Below are positions 1 to 7,402 of a stretch of 47,301 nt of DNA, in pieces. Position 1 is the stretch's first letter, and the number at the start of each line of letters is the position of its first letter. The notes below the pieces were generated by a model. The model saw only the letters and a program-made list of their open reading frames with translations. It was not told the DNA's origin and searched no databases. The position numbers and the translations under genes were made by a program. This DNA is from Marinobacterium litorale DSM 23545 (lineage in GTDB: Bacteria > Pseudomonadota > Gammaproteobacteria > Pseudomonadales > Balneatricaceae), in assembly GCF_000428985.1 (NCBI RefSeq), contig NZ_AUAZ01000032.1:1-47301 (forward strand). Direction: 5' to 3'.

Positions 1-45
1 AGCTCGCTCCCGGACTTCGGGGGAGTATCGTTTTGGTGAGTTCAT
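1..45 (-). CDS. IS3-family transposase OrfA, N-terminal 15 codons only
   Basis: The minus-strand ATG at 43-45 is preceded by GGATGGAGTT, a good ribosome site. The frame reads MNSPKRYSPEVRERA up to the window edge. A basic N-terminus followed by YSPEVRERAV is the usual opening of the IS3-family OrfA helix-turn-helix protein, which binds the element ends and is joined to OrfB by frameshifting. Only this opening is present, so integrity cannot be judged. Confidence 0.75.
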   Translation of the reverse strand, partial: MNSPKRYSPEVRERA

Positions 46-95
46 AACTCCATCCTCTCAAGATATGGAGTCTCCGGTAAAGCCGGGGCGGTTCA
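1..95 (-). mobile_element. Right-hand end of an IS3-family insertion sequence (continues off the window)
   Basis: Read on the minus strand, the sequence begins at position 95 with TGAACCGCCCCGG and continues to GGAGACTCC, a form I recognise as the terminal inverted repeat of IS3-family elements. About 50 bp further in, an orfA start codon with a good ribosome site appears. The element enters the window from the left and stops inside a KAP NTPase reading frame. Only one end is visible, so the other repeat, the target duplication and the full transposase cannot be checked. The family call rests on the terminus together with the OrfA N-terminus. Confidence 0.8.
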
Positions 96-355
96 CTACG
101 TGCACTTTCAAAGTCTTGATAAAGCCAAGGGTTGAAAGTAATGACTACATAACGGTTTTTTTGAAGCTGTTGCTCCGAGGGCTCCTCTAAGCGAGCAGCA
201 ATCATTTTAACGAGAGAAGACTTGCCTGCTCCCCATCCACCTGACACACCTATCGAAATTGGTTGACCGCCACTCTGTTTCAGTAAGCTAGCGCAAGCGT
301 CGGCAACTACCCCAAAGTTCAGATAGTCAATTGTGGTTTCGTTGTCATGCCACAT
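96..355 (-). pseudogene. KAP-family P-loop NTPase, 5' fragment interrupted by the IS3-family element
   Basis: The minus-strand ATG at 353-355 opens a frame beginning MWHDNETTIDYLNF. A Walker A motif, GGWGAGKSS, follows at about residues 39-47, then the strand FNPWLYQDFESAR at about residues 74-86. This is the N-terminal signature of KAP NTPases, which are STAND-like, often membrane-associated ATPases common in phage-defence and accessory loci. Homology stops exactly at the IS end at position 95. The frame stays open through the IS by chance, giving a nonsense tail. The Walker B region and the membrane segments are not in the window. No convincing ribosome site precedes the start (only a weak GGA). 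Confidence 0.75.
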
Positions 356-535
356 CAGCTGAAATCCATTTCGTTCTTTAATGTAATCGAAAGATTATGC
401 TGCCGAGGTGAGAAGATTGCCAGTACAGAGCATTTTTAGTATCAAGAGCTATCTGATGTGTGATAGCAAAGTGCCAAATCATCAACTTACTCATGTGCTG
501 TACATCAAGTTCATGACTCTTTGATCCGCCCACAT

Positions 536-961
536 TCACGCAAGATGCTCACACAGCTTCTGGAGATATTCGTGTACCCGTTCCAAGCCATTGAGGCCAT
601 CTCGAACTATTAGGCTAGTTGCACTTTGCCCATCAAACTCAAGATTGGATTTGTGCAACCAGGAGTCGGCTAGCTCCTCGTTTTCGATTAAAAGGTGGAG
701 GGATCTATAAATGCCGAAGACATGTGAAATCCTCGTTAGCACAAGCTTCATGAGCTCCTGCTCGGTAGGTGTCACATTTCCATGCATCCAACGGTTAAGA
801 GTCTCGTCATCACAACCTAACAAAGCACTTTGCTGCTCAAGAGTCATGCTCCACTTAGTTGCAATATTTTTGAAGACCTTGAGACCCGTCTTGATAAGAC
901 GTTCATCATCTGGTGACAAGCTCTGCTCCTCCCCCTGGGTCTCACTATCCTTCATTGTCAT
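536..961 (-). CDS. Antitoxin-like protein of the Xre/MbcA/ParS (DUF2384) family
   Basis: The product is 141 aa. The middle, about residues 30-60, looks like the Xre-type helix-turn-helix of this family (WSMTLEQQSALLGC followed by LNRWMHG). The C-terminus, about residues 90-138, resembles the toxin-binding domain, with ADSWLHKSN, FDGQSATSL and GLERVHEYLQKL. In known pairs the antitoxin represses its own operon and neutralises a RES-domain NAD-degrading toxin encoded next to it. No RES gene follows here. The next recognisable gene on the strand is the KAP NTPase fragment, 180 bp on. The start could be either of two nearby ATGs (961 or 955). It is either an orphan antitoxin or one with an unusual partner. 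Confidence 0.7.
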   Translation of the reverse strand: MTMKDSETQGEEQSLSPDDERLIKTGLKVFKNIATKWSMTLEQQSALLGCDDETLNRWMHGNVTPTEQELMKLVLTRISHVFGIYRSLHLLIENEELADSWLHKSNLEFDGQSATSLIVRDGLNGLERVHEYLQKLCEHLA

Positions 962-1449
962 TCCCCTCGAACGTTAAGTCCCTAGGTTAGATCGATGTAC
1001 TGCATACCGCTATCGAGACAATGGCACTTCTGGCCAACGGTCACACCTCCATTTAATTTGCTTTAATGGCTGTATGCCGCTACATTTAACCTGTAGAAAT
1101 AATACGAAAAATCTCATATAAACAAAGAGTTAAACGAAAAGTCCATATCAAACGATCAGACTGCGCTAAAGTCTGCTCTCAGCTTCAAAAATTGTTTTCG
1201 GCTGCTGAACACATCTCTCCTAAGTTCATGATCCAGAAGTAGTGAAAAGTCCACCCTCAACTGAAACCCACAAGCCGAGAGTCGGCGGCATTTTTGGGCC
1301 ATTCATTCAGCCGCGAACACGATAAAACCGAGATATCGGGGAAGTGATTGAGTTCAAAGACATTATTAAAAAGACGGGATTAGCCGCAGTCCCGAAAAAC
1401 AGGGATAGGCTTGTGAATAATTCAATCAGGCAGGAAAAATTCGGTCACG
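962..1449. other. Non-coding accessory DNA with short repeats
   Basis: I see no gene here. Visible elements are: a near-identical 12-bp direct repeat, TGCATACCGCTA at 1001-1012 and TGTATGCCGCTA at 1071-1082, upstream of the antitoxin gene; an inverted repeat CTACA/TGTAG around 1080-1096; two copies of GAAAAGTCCA at 1136-1145 and 1244-1253; and a GCCGA-GAG-TCGGC stem followed by a short T run around 1274-1296. The region is clearly richer in A and T than the core genes to the right. The 12-bp repeats could be antitoxin operators and the GAAAAGTCCA copies could be remnants of a transposon end. Both readings are guesses. Confidence 0.5.
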
Positions 1450-1468
1450 AAAAAGCGTTTTACGCTCC
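1450..1468 (-). terminator. Probable rnpB terminator
   Basis: On the minus strand, AGCGT-AAA-ACGCT forms a short stem followed at once by a run of T. It lies about 50 nt past the 3' end of the mature RNase P RNA. A second, weaker stem with a T run (CGGGA/TCCCG, 1368-1394) lies further downstream. Confidence 0.6.
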
Positions 1469-1515
1469 TCACCGATGGAATGAGGTGATTCGATTAGGGC
1501 TGAAAGGAGGGAACG

Positions 1516-1872
1516 GCAGTGGGAGTCTGCCGATAAGCCGGGTTTTGTCGTGGACAATCATTCATCTAGGACCTGCGTCACCACAGGTCTCCAGCAACCT
1601 ACCCGGACCCGGCGCGGGCCACGCCTTAAGGGTCCCTATTTGGTCTTGCTCCGGGTGGGGTTTACCATCGCCGTGGAATGTTGCCACCCACGCGGTGCGC
1701 TCTTACCGCACCATTTCAACCTTACCGGCATCCGAAGATGCTTAGGCGGTATACTTTCTGTTGCACTTTCCGTCGGCTCGCGCCGCCCAGACGTTATCTG
1801 GCACCCTGCCCTGCAGAGCCCGGACTTTCCTCCCCTGCGCGAACGCAGCAGCGATTGTCTGGCAGACTCCCG
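1516..1872 (-). ncRNA. rnpB: RNase P RNA, bacterial type A
   Basis: This is the catalytic RNA that matures the 5' ends of tRNAs. The minus strand carries the universally conserved blocks in order: GGAGGAAAGTCCGGGCT, then CAGGGTGCCAG, GGTAAGGTTGAAA, TGCGGTAAGAGCGCACCGCG, TAAACCCCACCCGGAGCAAG and, near the 3' end, AACCCGGCTTATCGG. The closing helix P1 is exact: GGGAGTCTGCC at 1861-1871 pairs with GGCAGACTCCC at 1521-1531. Length, about 357 nt, is normal. A TATACT box lies just upstream of the 5' end. The gene sits next to rsmI, as in Pseudomonas. Apparent ORFs on the opposite strand here are artefacts of the RNA gene. Confidence 0.96.
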
Positions 1873-1878
1873 GCGCGA

Positions 1879-1906
1879 AGTATACCGGGTGCGGGGTTAT
1901 ACACAA
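1879..1906 (-). promoter_or_regulatory. rnpB promoter
   Basis: On the minus strand a TATACT -10 box (1879-1884) lies 7 nt before the 5' end of helix P1. A weak -35, TTGTGT (1901-1906), lies 16 bp further up. The -35 falls inside a hairpin (see 1891-1912). Position relative to the known RNA 5' end makes the -10 call fairly safe. Confidence 0.6.
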
Positions 1907-1912
1907 CCCCGC
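1891..1912 (-). terminator. Stem-loop after rsmI, overlapping the rnpB promoter
   Basis: GCGGGGTT and AACCCCGC are perfect 8-bp arms around a 6-nt loop, 12 nt past the rsmI stop codon. There is no T run, so it may be a weak or factor-dependent terminator or an RNA-stabilising hairpin rather than a classical intrinsic terminator. Confidence 0.4.
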
Positions 1913-1923
1913 CGCACGACTAT

Positions 1924-2760
1924 CTATTGAGTTTGATCTAATAGCGCCTGATACAACGCATTTTTCTTCAGACCGGTGATCTGGGCGGCAAGACCCGCGG
2001 CCTTTTTCGGCGGCATCTCCTGCGCCAGCAGATTGAGAATGCGCAGCACCTCGGCATCGATACTTGCCTCCTGCTTCGGCGCGCCCTGTACCATGACGAC
2101 AAACTCCCCCTTCTGCTGCATGGGATCAGCGCTCATCCACTCGACAAGACCCGTTAGCGTATCACCCTGGATGGTCTCAAAGGTCTTGGTAAGTTCCCGC
2201 GCCACGACCGCATAGCGTTCACCACCAAACACAGCCTGCATATCGGTGAGACTTGCCAGTATCCGATGGGTAGACTCATAGAAGATCAGCGTTGGCTCCT
2301 GATCAACCAGTGCCTCCAGCCGCTGCCGACGCCCCGAGGATTTGGCCGGTAAAAAACCCTCGAACAGAAAGCGGTCGGAAGGCAGGCCCGAGGCGCTTAA
2401 TGCAGCGATAAATGCGCAGCAACCGGGTACCGGCGAAACCTGAAAGCCCGCCTCGCGGACGGCACGCACCAACACAAACCCGGGATCGGAAATAAGCGGC
2501 GTCCCCGCATCCGAGATCAACGCCACGGACTGCCCGGCTCGCAGCCGTTCCAGCACCGTATCGGCACGCTGCCGTTCGTTGTGATCATGCACTGATATCA
2601 TCGGCACTTTAATGTTAAAGTGCGCAAGCAAACGGCCGCTGTGGCGGGTATCTTCGGCTGCGACGAGATCAACACCATCCAGAACCTCCCGGGCCCGGGG
2701 CGACAGGTCGCCCAGATTACCGATCGGTGTCGCGACTATATATAGAATCGGTTCCGACAT
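1924..2760 (-). CDS. rsmI: 16S rRNA (cytidine1402-2'-O)-methyltransferase
   Basis: This is a 278-aa SAM-dependent enzyme that 2'-O-methylates C1402 in the decoding centre of 16S rRNA. It has the tetrapyrrole-methylase fold. VATPIGNLGDLS at residues 9-20 and GTPLISDPG at 86-94 are the family signatures, with AEDTRHS between them. I chose the ATG at 2760 (MSEPILYIV) because the family starts there; the 46 extra residues of the longer frame overlap the divergent lpoA start and look non-coding. It is divergent from lpoA across only 34 bp, so the two probably share a promoter region. The rsmI/lpoA/yraN order is conserved in gammaproteobacteria. Confidence 0.95.
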   Translation of the reverse strand: MSEPILYIVATPIGNLGDLSPRAREVLDGVDLVAAEDTRHSGRLLAHFNIKVPMISVHDHNERQRADTVLERLRAGQSVALISDAGTPLISDPGFVLVRAVREAGFQVSPVPGCCAFIAALSASGLPSDRFLFEGFLPAKSSGRRQRLEALVDQEPTLIFYESTHRILASLTDMQAVFGGERYAVVARELTKTFETIQGDTLTGLVEWMSADPMQQKGEFVVMVQGAPKQEASIDAEVLRILNLLAQEMPPKKAAGLAAQITGLKKNALYQALLDQTQ

Positions 2761-2794
2761 CTTTCTCCATCCATACCTGCAGTGGTGCGAGTAT

Positions 2795-4627
2795 ATGCTG
2801 AATAGAATGAGACTGCCTCTGTGCATTTTTCTGACCACCCTGATCGGCGCCTGTAGCACCGTCCCCATGCCCGAGAAGGAAGCAGAGCGCCGTCCCACCG
2901 AAACCGAGGCCCTTCTGCAACAAGCCGCCGCGGCAGATCCAGCGACAGCAGCCCGTCTGCGTTTGACCGCCGCTAAAACACTGATCGGGCAAAATCAGCC
3001 GCTGGAGGCGCTTGATCTACTCGCCGCCCTCGACACCACCCTGCTGCAGCCGACATCTATCAATGACGTTTTGCTGCTTCAAGCACAGGCCGCCATGATG
3101 CTGGGCGATCGAAACCTGGCGCAGCGGGCATTGGACAAGCTGCCAACCGCAATGCTGAGCCCATCACAACGCACCCGGGCTGATGCACTGCAGGAACAAC
3201 TGCTTACCGATGGAGGCGATCCCGTCAGTGCGGCCCGACAGATGATCGCCGAAGCCAAGGCAGAACAATCGCCGCAGCGCCGCCAATCGATCCATAACCG
3301 CCTTTGGCGACTGCTGGACCGAATCGACACGGCCACGCTGGAACAACTGACGAACGAGAACAACGACTTTTTCGAACAGGGTTGGTTTGAACTGGCACTG
3401 GCTGTTCGCTCCACTGGTGATATCAGTCGCGATGAAAACGCTTTGTCTCAATGGCGCACACTATGGGAAAGCCACCCGGCCTATCGACTCGCACCGGCCG
3501 GTCTCTCAACTCAACGCGGTGAAAAACTGGCTCCCCGAAAAATCGGCCTGCTCCTTCCCTTCTCCGGCCCGCTTGCCGAACCTGCCCGAGCAATCAGCGA
3601 AGGTTTTTTTGCCGCCAGCCTGAGAACCACGCCAGCAAACGCCCCGGAAATAATCAGTCTGGACAGCACGCTCATCGATACCCCGGATAAACTTTTCTCC
3701 GCCGTTCAGCAGGAACAGATTGACCTGATTATCGGACCGCTGGCCCGTGACTATGTAGAGCGCCTGAGTGGCATCAGCAACCCACCGGTGCCGATTCTGG
3801 CTCTCAACCAATCTCCGACCGCCAATCCGAACCTTTACCAGTTGGATTTAGCCTCGGAACAGGAAGCAACGCTGCTCGCCCAGCAAGCCAACCGTTCAGG
3901 CTACCAACGTGTCGCCATGATTCGCCCGGATGCCGAATGGGGCGCTCGGCTGGCTCGACGTCTGACCACAGAGCTGGAAGCCCTGGGCGGAGCCGTCTCT
4001 GCCGAGCTCGCCTACACAGCAGACGAGACCCTGTCCGGCCAGATCGCCTCGCTACTATTGACCGACCAGAGCCAGGCGCGTGCCACCGAGATTCGTCGCG
4101 TCACAGGCAGCCGCTTCGAGTTTGATGAGCGCCCGCGGGATGACATCGATGCCATCCTGATCATTGCACTGCCATCGGACGCCCGGCAGATCAAACCGAT
4201 GCTCGCATTCCACTTTGCCGGAGATTTGCCGGTATATGCCACCTCGCACATCTATGAAGGCAACCCTGATGCGGTGCGGGATGTGGATCTGAATGGTATC
4301 TATTTTCTGGATCTCCCCTGGGTCATTCTTCCTCCAAGCCCGATCCACCAGTCCCTGACCGACAAACGCACCGATGCCGACGGACGCTTTGGTCGGCTCT
4401 ATGCACTGGGCATTGATGCCTACCAGCTCCATCCCTACCTCAAACAACTGGCGGAGGCACCTGACGCCTTCCTGGCCGCAGAAACCGGTACACTGAGCAT
4501 CGGCGCCAATGGCCGGGTCCATCGAAAGCTTCCCTGGGCTCGCTTTAACGACGGCGTACCGGAACCGGTCAGCTTTACGCCAGCGCCCGAAGCGCCACAG
4601 ACCGGGGAAACCCCATCCATAAACTAG
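2795..4627 (+). CDS. lpoA: Outer-membrane lipoprotein activator of PBP1A (LpoA)
   Basis: The 610-aa lipoprotein is the YraM/LpoA family member that stimulates the peptidoglycan synthase PBP1A from the outer membrane. A short hydrophobic signal ends in the lipobox IGAC, with the acylated Cys at residue 20. The N-terminal half is helical and TPR-like (ALDLLAALD, AQRALDKLP). The C-terminal half is a periplasmic-binding-protein fold opening with KIGLLLPFSGPLAEPARAI at about residue 248. I start at 2795; a second in-frame ATG at 2807 would also give a good signal peptide. The longer upstream frame runs antisense to rsmI and is not believable. yraN follows after 10 bp, so the genes are probably co-transcribed. 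Confidence 0.92.
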   Translation: MLNRMRLPLCIFLTTLIGACSTVPMPEKEAERRPTETEALLQQAAAADPATAARLRLTAAKTLIGQNQPLEALDLLAALDTTLLQPTSINDVLLLQAQAAMMLGDRNLAQRALDKLPTAMLSPSQRTRADALQEQLLTDGGDPVSAARQMIAEAKAEQSPQRRQSIHNRLWRLLDRIDTATLEQLTNENNDFFEQGWFELALAVRSTGDISRDENALSQWRTLWESHPAYRLAPAGLSTQRGEKLAPRKIGLLLPFSGPLAEPARAISEGFFAASLRTTPANAPEIISLDSTLIDTPDKLFSAVQQEQIDLIIGPLARDYVERLSGISNPPVPILALNQSPTANPNLYQLDLASEQEATLLAQQANRSGYQRVAMIRPDAEWGARLARRLTTELEALGGAVSAELAYTADETLSGQIASLLLTDQSQARATEIRRVTGSRFEFDERPRDDIDAILIIALPSDARQIKPMLAFHFAGDLPVYATSHIYEGNPDAVRDVDLNGIYFLDLPWVILPPSPIHQSLTDKRTDADGRFGRLYALGIDAYQLHPYLKQLAEAPDAFLAAETGTLSIGANGRVHRKLPWARFNDGVPEPVSFTPAPEAPQTGETPSIN

Positions 4628-4637
4628 GAGCAACGCG

Positions 4638-4997
4638 ATGGATCGCAAAGCAAAGGGCAAGGATGCCGAACAGAAAGCCGAGCACTATTTACAGTCAATG
4701 GGGCTCAAAACCCTAAAGCGCAACGCACAGTGTCGCCTGGGCGAGATCGACCTGATCATGCGTGACGGCGAACACCTGGTGTTCATTGAGGTCAGACAGC
4801 GCAGCGGCTCAGGTTTTGGCGGCGCTGCACAGTCGGTTGACCTACGAAAGCAGCAGAAACTGATCAGAACCGCCCGTTTTTTACTGGCACGCAACCCCGG
4901 CTGGAGTGCGCTACCCTGCCGCTTTGATGTAATTGCTTACGAGTCAGACTCGGCTGAACGACCGCCGATATGGTATAAAGACGCCTTTCGACCCTGA
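4638..4997 (+). CDS. yraN: UPF0102 family protein YraN
   Basis: The 119-aa protein has the restriction-endonuclease-like fold of UPF0102. It contains KGKDAEQKAEHYL near the N-terminus, the LGEIDLIMRDGEHLVFIEV core with the E/D, D and E residues of a PD-(D/E)XK site, and VDLRKQQKL behind it. Length is the family norm. A GGAGCAACGCG ribosome site precedes the ATG, 10 bp after lpoA. The cellular role is not established for this family; the fold suggests nucleic-acid processing. It lies in the lpoA-yraN-diaA-dolP run found in many gammaproteobacteria. Confidence 0.92.
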   Translation: MDRKAKGKDAEQKAEHYLQSMGLKTLKRNAQCRLGEIDLIMRDGEHLVFIEVRQRSGSGFGGAAQSVDLRKQQKLIRTARFLLARNPGWSALPCRFDVIAYESDSAERPPIWYKDAFRP

Positions 4998-5016
4998 AGC
5001 CCGGATATAATGACGC

Positions 5017-5604
5017 ATGGAACTAGAAGACCGTATCGTCAGCCAGTTTCACAACTCGATGGAGATCAACGCCCAAACCATCGAGCACTACACCCCGCTG
5101 ATTGCCGAAGCCGGTGAACTGTTGTTGCATTGCCTGGTCAATGAAAACAAGATTGTCTGCGTTGGCAATGGCGGCGCCGGCGCTTTGTGTCAGCATTTTT
5201 CATCGCTACTGCTGAGCCGATTCCGCCAGGAACGGCCCGGGCTTCCCGCGATGACGCTAAATGCCGACAGCGCAGCCATGAGCGCAATCACTGAAGACAG
5301 CAGCTTCGCGGAAGTGTACGCCAAGCAGATCAGAGCACTTGGACAGCCCGGCGACGTACTGTTGGCCGTCTCCCCCAACGGTCGCAGCACAAGCCTGGTC
5401 CAGGCGATACAGGCTGCCCACGACCGAGAGATGCAAGTAATCGCACTGACCGGCGGTGACGGTGGCAACATGACGGCTCTGCTGGCCCGTGACGAAATTG
5501 AGATCTGCATTCCCAGCGCCGACGAATCGCTGGTGTACGACGCACAACTTCTGGTCCTGCACTGCCTGTGCGACCTGATCGATTACCAACTTTTTGGAGC
5601 TTGA
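5017..5604 (+). CDS. diaA: SIS-domain protein, DnaA initiator-associating protein DiaA type
   Basis: The 195-aa single SIS domain resembles both DiaA, which binds DnaA and times replication initiation, and the sugar isomerase GmhA. The sugar-phosphate-binding segments VGNGGAGALCQHFSS (about residues 51-65) and VSPNGRSTSLVQAI (about 113-126) are visible. The position between yraN and dolP is the diaA position of E. coli and Pseudomonas, which is why I prefer DiaA over heptose isomerase. In the GmhA family the first motif has S where this protein has A (GGAG versus GGSA), so isomerase activity is doubtful. It begins 19 bp after yraN. Confidence 0.85.
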   Translation: MELEDRIVSQFHNSMEINAQTIEHYTPLIAEAGELLLHCLVNENKIVCVGNGGAGALCQHFSSLLLSRFRQERPGLPAMTLNADSAAMSAITEDSSFAEVYAKQIRALGQPGDVLLAVSPNGRSTSLVQAIQAAHDREMQVIALTGGDGGNMTALLARDEIEICIPSADESLVYDAQLLVLHCLCDLIDYQLFGA

Positions 5605-5606
5605 AC

Positions 5607-6182
5607 GTGAAGAAAACCTCACTGAGCCTCGCTATCGTGCTCGCCGCCAGCGTTATGGGCGGATGCGCCACCGTCATTAGCTCTGCGCGTGACGAGCCAA
5701 TCAAGGAAGATCCGGCCAGCCGCACCCTGGGTAATTATATTGAAGATGAGGTCATTGAAACCAAGGTTCTTGTCAACCTGAGCAAGGGTTCGGAACGCCT
5801 GGCCCAGTCACACATCAATGTCACCAGCTACAACGGCCAGGTGCTATTGACCGGACAAGTCCCGGACCAAAACATCCGAAATGAAGCGCAACAGATAACC
5901 GCTGCGACCCGGGAAGTTACCAAGATCCACAACGAACTGGAGATTGCCGGCCCCACCTCAGGTATCGTTCGCACCAACGATGTGTACCTGACAAGCCGGG
6001 TCAAGATCCAGCTACTGGCCGATAAAGGCGTGGCAGGTAACCGTATCAAGGTCGTTACCGAAAACGGGGTCGTTTATCTGATGGGCCTGATCAAACGCCC
6101 CGAAGCGGAAACAGCCGTGACGATCGTGCGCAGCGTTCCCGGCGTACGCAAGATCGTCAAAGTGTTCGAATATATCGACTGA
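5607..6182 (+). CDS. dolP: BON-domain outer-membrane lipoprotein (DolP/YraP-like)
   Basis: The 191-aa lipoprotein carries two BON domains, about residues 45-110 and 120-188 (first: IEDEVIETKVLVNL through ATREVTKIHNELEI; second: TSRVKIQLLADKGV through VPGVRKIVKVFEYI). DolP binds anionic lipids, supports outer-membrane integrity and BAM-complex turnover. The start is a GTG at 5607 with GGAG 8 nt upstream, giving KKTSLSLAIVLAAS and a lipobox MGGC with Cys at residue 20. The start codon is 2 nt past the diaA stop, so translation is probably coupled. It runs convergently into sspB with a gap of only 6 bp. Confidence 0.92.
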   Translation: MKKTSLSLAIVLAASVMGGCATVISSARDEPIKEDPASRTLGNYIEDEVIETKVLVNLSKGSERLAQSHINVTSYNGQVLLTGQVPDQNIRNEAQQITAATREVTKIHNELEIAGPTSGIVRTNDVYLTSRVKIQLLADKGVAGNRIKVVTENGVVYLMGLIKRPEAETAVTIVRSVPGVRKIVKVFEYID

Positions 6183-6188
6183 GCGACG

Positions 6189-6596
6189 TTACTTAACCAC
6201 TTTCAGTGAGGGCCGCCCGCCTCCCCCACCTTGAGGCGTCGGCGGCTCCGGCTCCGGCTCGGCGATTAGCGCATCAGCACCCGGCTCCGCCCCAAACCCC
6301 ATACCTACACCGTTTTCACGCGCGTAGATCGCCAGCACAGCAGCTACTGGTACATACACATTCATCGGCTGACCGGAAAAACGGGCATTAAAACTGACAG
6401 CGGAGTTATCCATCAACAGCCCCTGAATTGCACCCGGGGCGATATTCAACGTAATCTGGCCGTCCTGAACAAAGGCTTCAGGGACTTTCACCCCATCGAC
6501 AGTCGCATCCACCACCAGATGACTGGTCAGACTATTGTCGCTCAACCATTCGTACAGAGCCCTCAACAGATAGGGCCGACTCGCCGTAACAGACAT
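6189..6596 (-). CDS. sspB: ClpXP protease specificity-enhancing factor SspB
   Basis: The 135-aa adaptor recognises ssrA-tagged proteins and delivers them to ClpXP. The N-terminal domain (RPYLLRALYEWLSDN, FNARFSG, VYVPVAAVLAIYARENG) matches the family. A flexible acidic, proline- and glycine-rich linker ends in the XB tail RPSLKVVK, the peptide that docks on ClpX. The ATG at 6596 is chosen over the upstream one because SspB proteins start close to RPYLLRAL and a GAGGAAGG site precedes it. It lies downstream of sspA in the usual order. Confidence 0.95.
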   Translation of the reverse strand: MSVTASRPYLLRALYEWLSDNSLTSHLVVDATVDGVKVPEAFVQDGQITLNIAPGAIQGLLMDNSAVSFNARFSGQPMNVYVPVAAVLAIYARENGVGMGFGAEPGADALIAEPEPEPPTPQGGGGGRPSLKVVK

Positions 6597-6676
6597 CCTT
6601 CCTCCCCAAATAAAAAGGGACGGAGCACCAACCCCATCCCTTGTTTTGATCATTTACCCGATAAGCAGAGATATGC

Positions 6677-7309
6677 TTAGTCGCGCATTTCCCGCTCAGC
6701 GTCAGACAGGCTGGCCTGGAACGAATCACGCTCGAACAGACGCTTCATGTAACCCACCAGCGGCTTGCACTGCGCTTCCGGCAGTTCCACACCCATCATA
6801 GGCAACCGCCATAGAATGGGTGCGATACAGCAATCCACGAGGCTGAACTCTTCACTCATAAAAAACGGCTTTTCGTTGAAAATCGGCGAAACAGCCACCA
6901 GGCCATCACGCAGATCCTTACGAGCCTCTTCGAGCGCAGCACCTTTCACCTTGCCTTCGAGAATATCGTCAGCCACCTTGCACCAGTCACGCTGAATGCG
7001 GTGGATAAAAAGACGACTTTCAGCCCGCGCAACAGGGTAGACCGGCAGCAGCGGCGGATGTGGAAAACGCTCATCCAGGTATTCCATCATCACATTCGGC
7101 TCATACAGAACCAGTTCGCGATCCAGCAGGGTCGGAAGACTGTTATACGGATTCAGCGCCGCCACATCTTCCGGCAATTCGCTCTCCTTGCAGTCGACAA
7201 CATCCACTGCAACCCCTTTCTCCGCCAGCACGATACGTACACGGTGGCTGTAATGGTCATCACCATTCGAGTAAAAGGTCATGGAAGAACGCTTGGCCAC
7301 AACTCCCAT
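6677..7309 (-). CDS. sspA: Stringent starvation protein A
   Basis: The 210-aa protein has the glutathione-transferase fold: a thioredoxin-like N-terminus ([19 protein letters not shown]) and a helical C-terminal domain. SspA binds RNA polymerase and affects stationary-phase and acid-tolerance gene expression; it lacks transferase activity in characterised members. The segments [15 protein letters not shown] and [16 protein letters not shown] are typical. It lies between petC and sspB, the order found in Pseudomonas. A strong terminator (7345-7380) separates it from petC, so sspAB probably has its own promoter in the short gap. Confidence 0.95.
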   Translation of the reverse strand: MGVVAKRSSMTFYSNGDDHYSHRVRIVLAEKGVAVDVVDCKESELPEDVAALNPYNSLPTLLDRELVLYEPNVMMEYLDERFPHPPLLPVYPVARAESRLFIHRIQRDWCKVADDILEGKVKGAALEEARKDLRDGLVAVSPIFNEKPFFMSEEFSLVDCCIAPILWRLPMMGVELPEAQCKPLVGYMKRLFERDSFQASLSDAEREMRD

Positions 7310-7344
7310 CTAGTATTCCCCATCAATAAGTCAGGTGCTTAAAC

Positions 7345-7380
7345 AAAAAATCTACGCGGCCCAGGGGACCGCGTAGTTTT
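7345..7380 (-). terminator. Intrinsic terminator after petABC
   Basis: On the minus strand an 11-bp stem (CTACGCGGTCC with GGGCCGCGTAG, one G-U pair, 3-nt loop) is followed by a T run. It lies 25 nt past the petC stop codon. The A-run on the other side makes it potentially active in both directions, but no plus-strand gene precedes it. Confidence 0.85.
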
Positions 7381-7402
7381 CATATTCACAACACCCAAGT
7401 GT

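Noticed and set aside
378-494. A 38-aa minus-strand ORF between the antitoxin and KAP genes, and a 14-aa ORF starting right at the antitoxin stop
   Set aside because: Too short, no recognisable domain and no RES motif; could be a degraded toxin remnant but nothing supports it.
1344-1979. Four overlapping plus-strand ORFs
   Set aside because: They lie antisense to rnpB or in its flank, with no family resemblance and composition dictated by the RNA.
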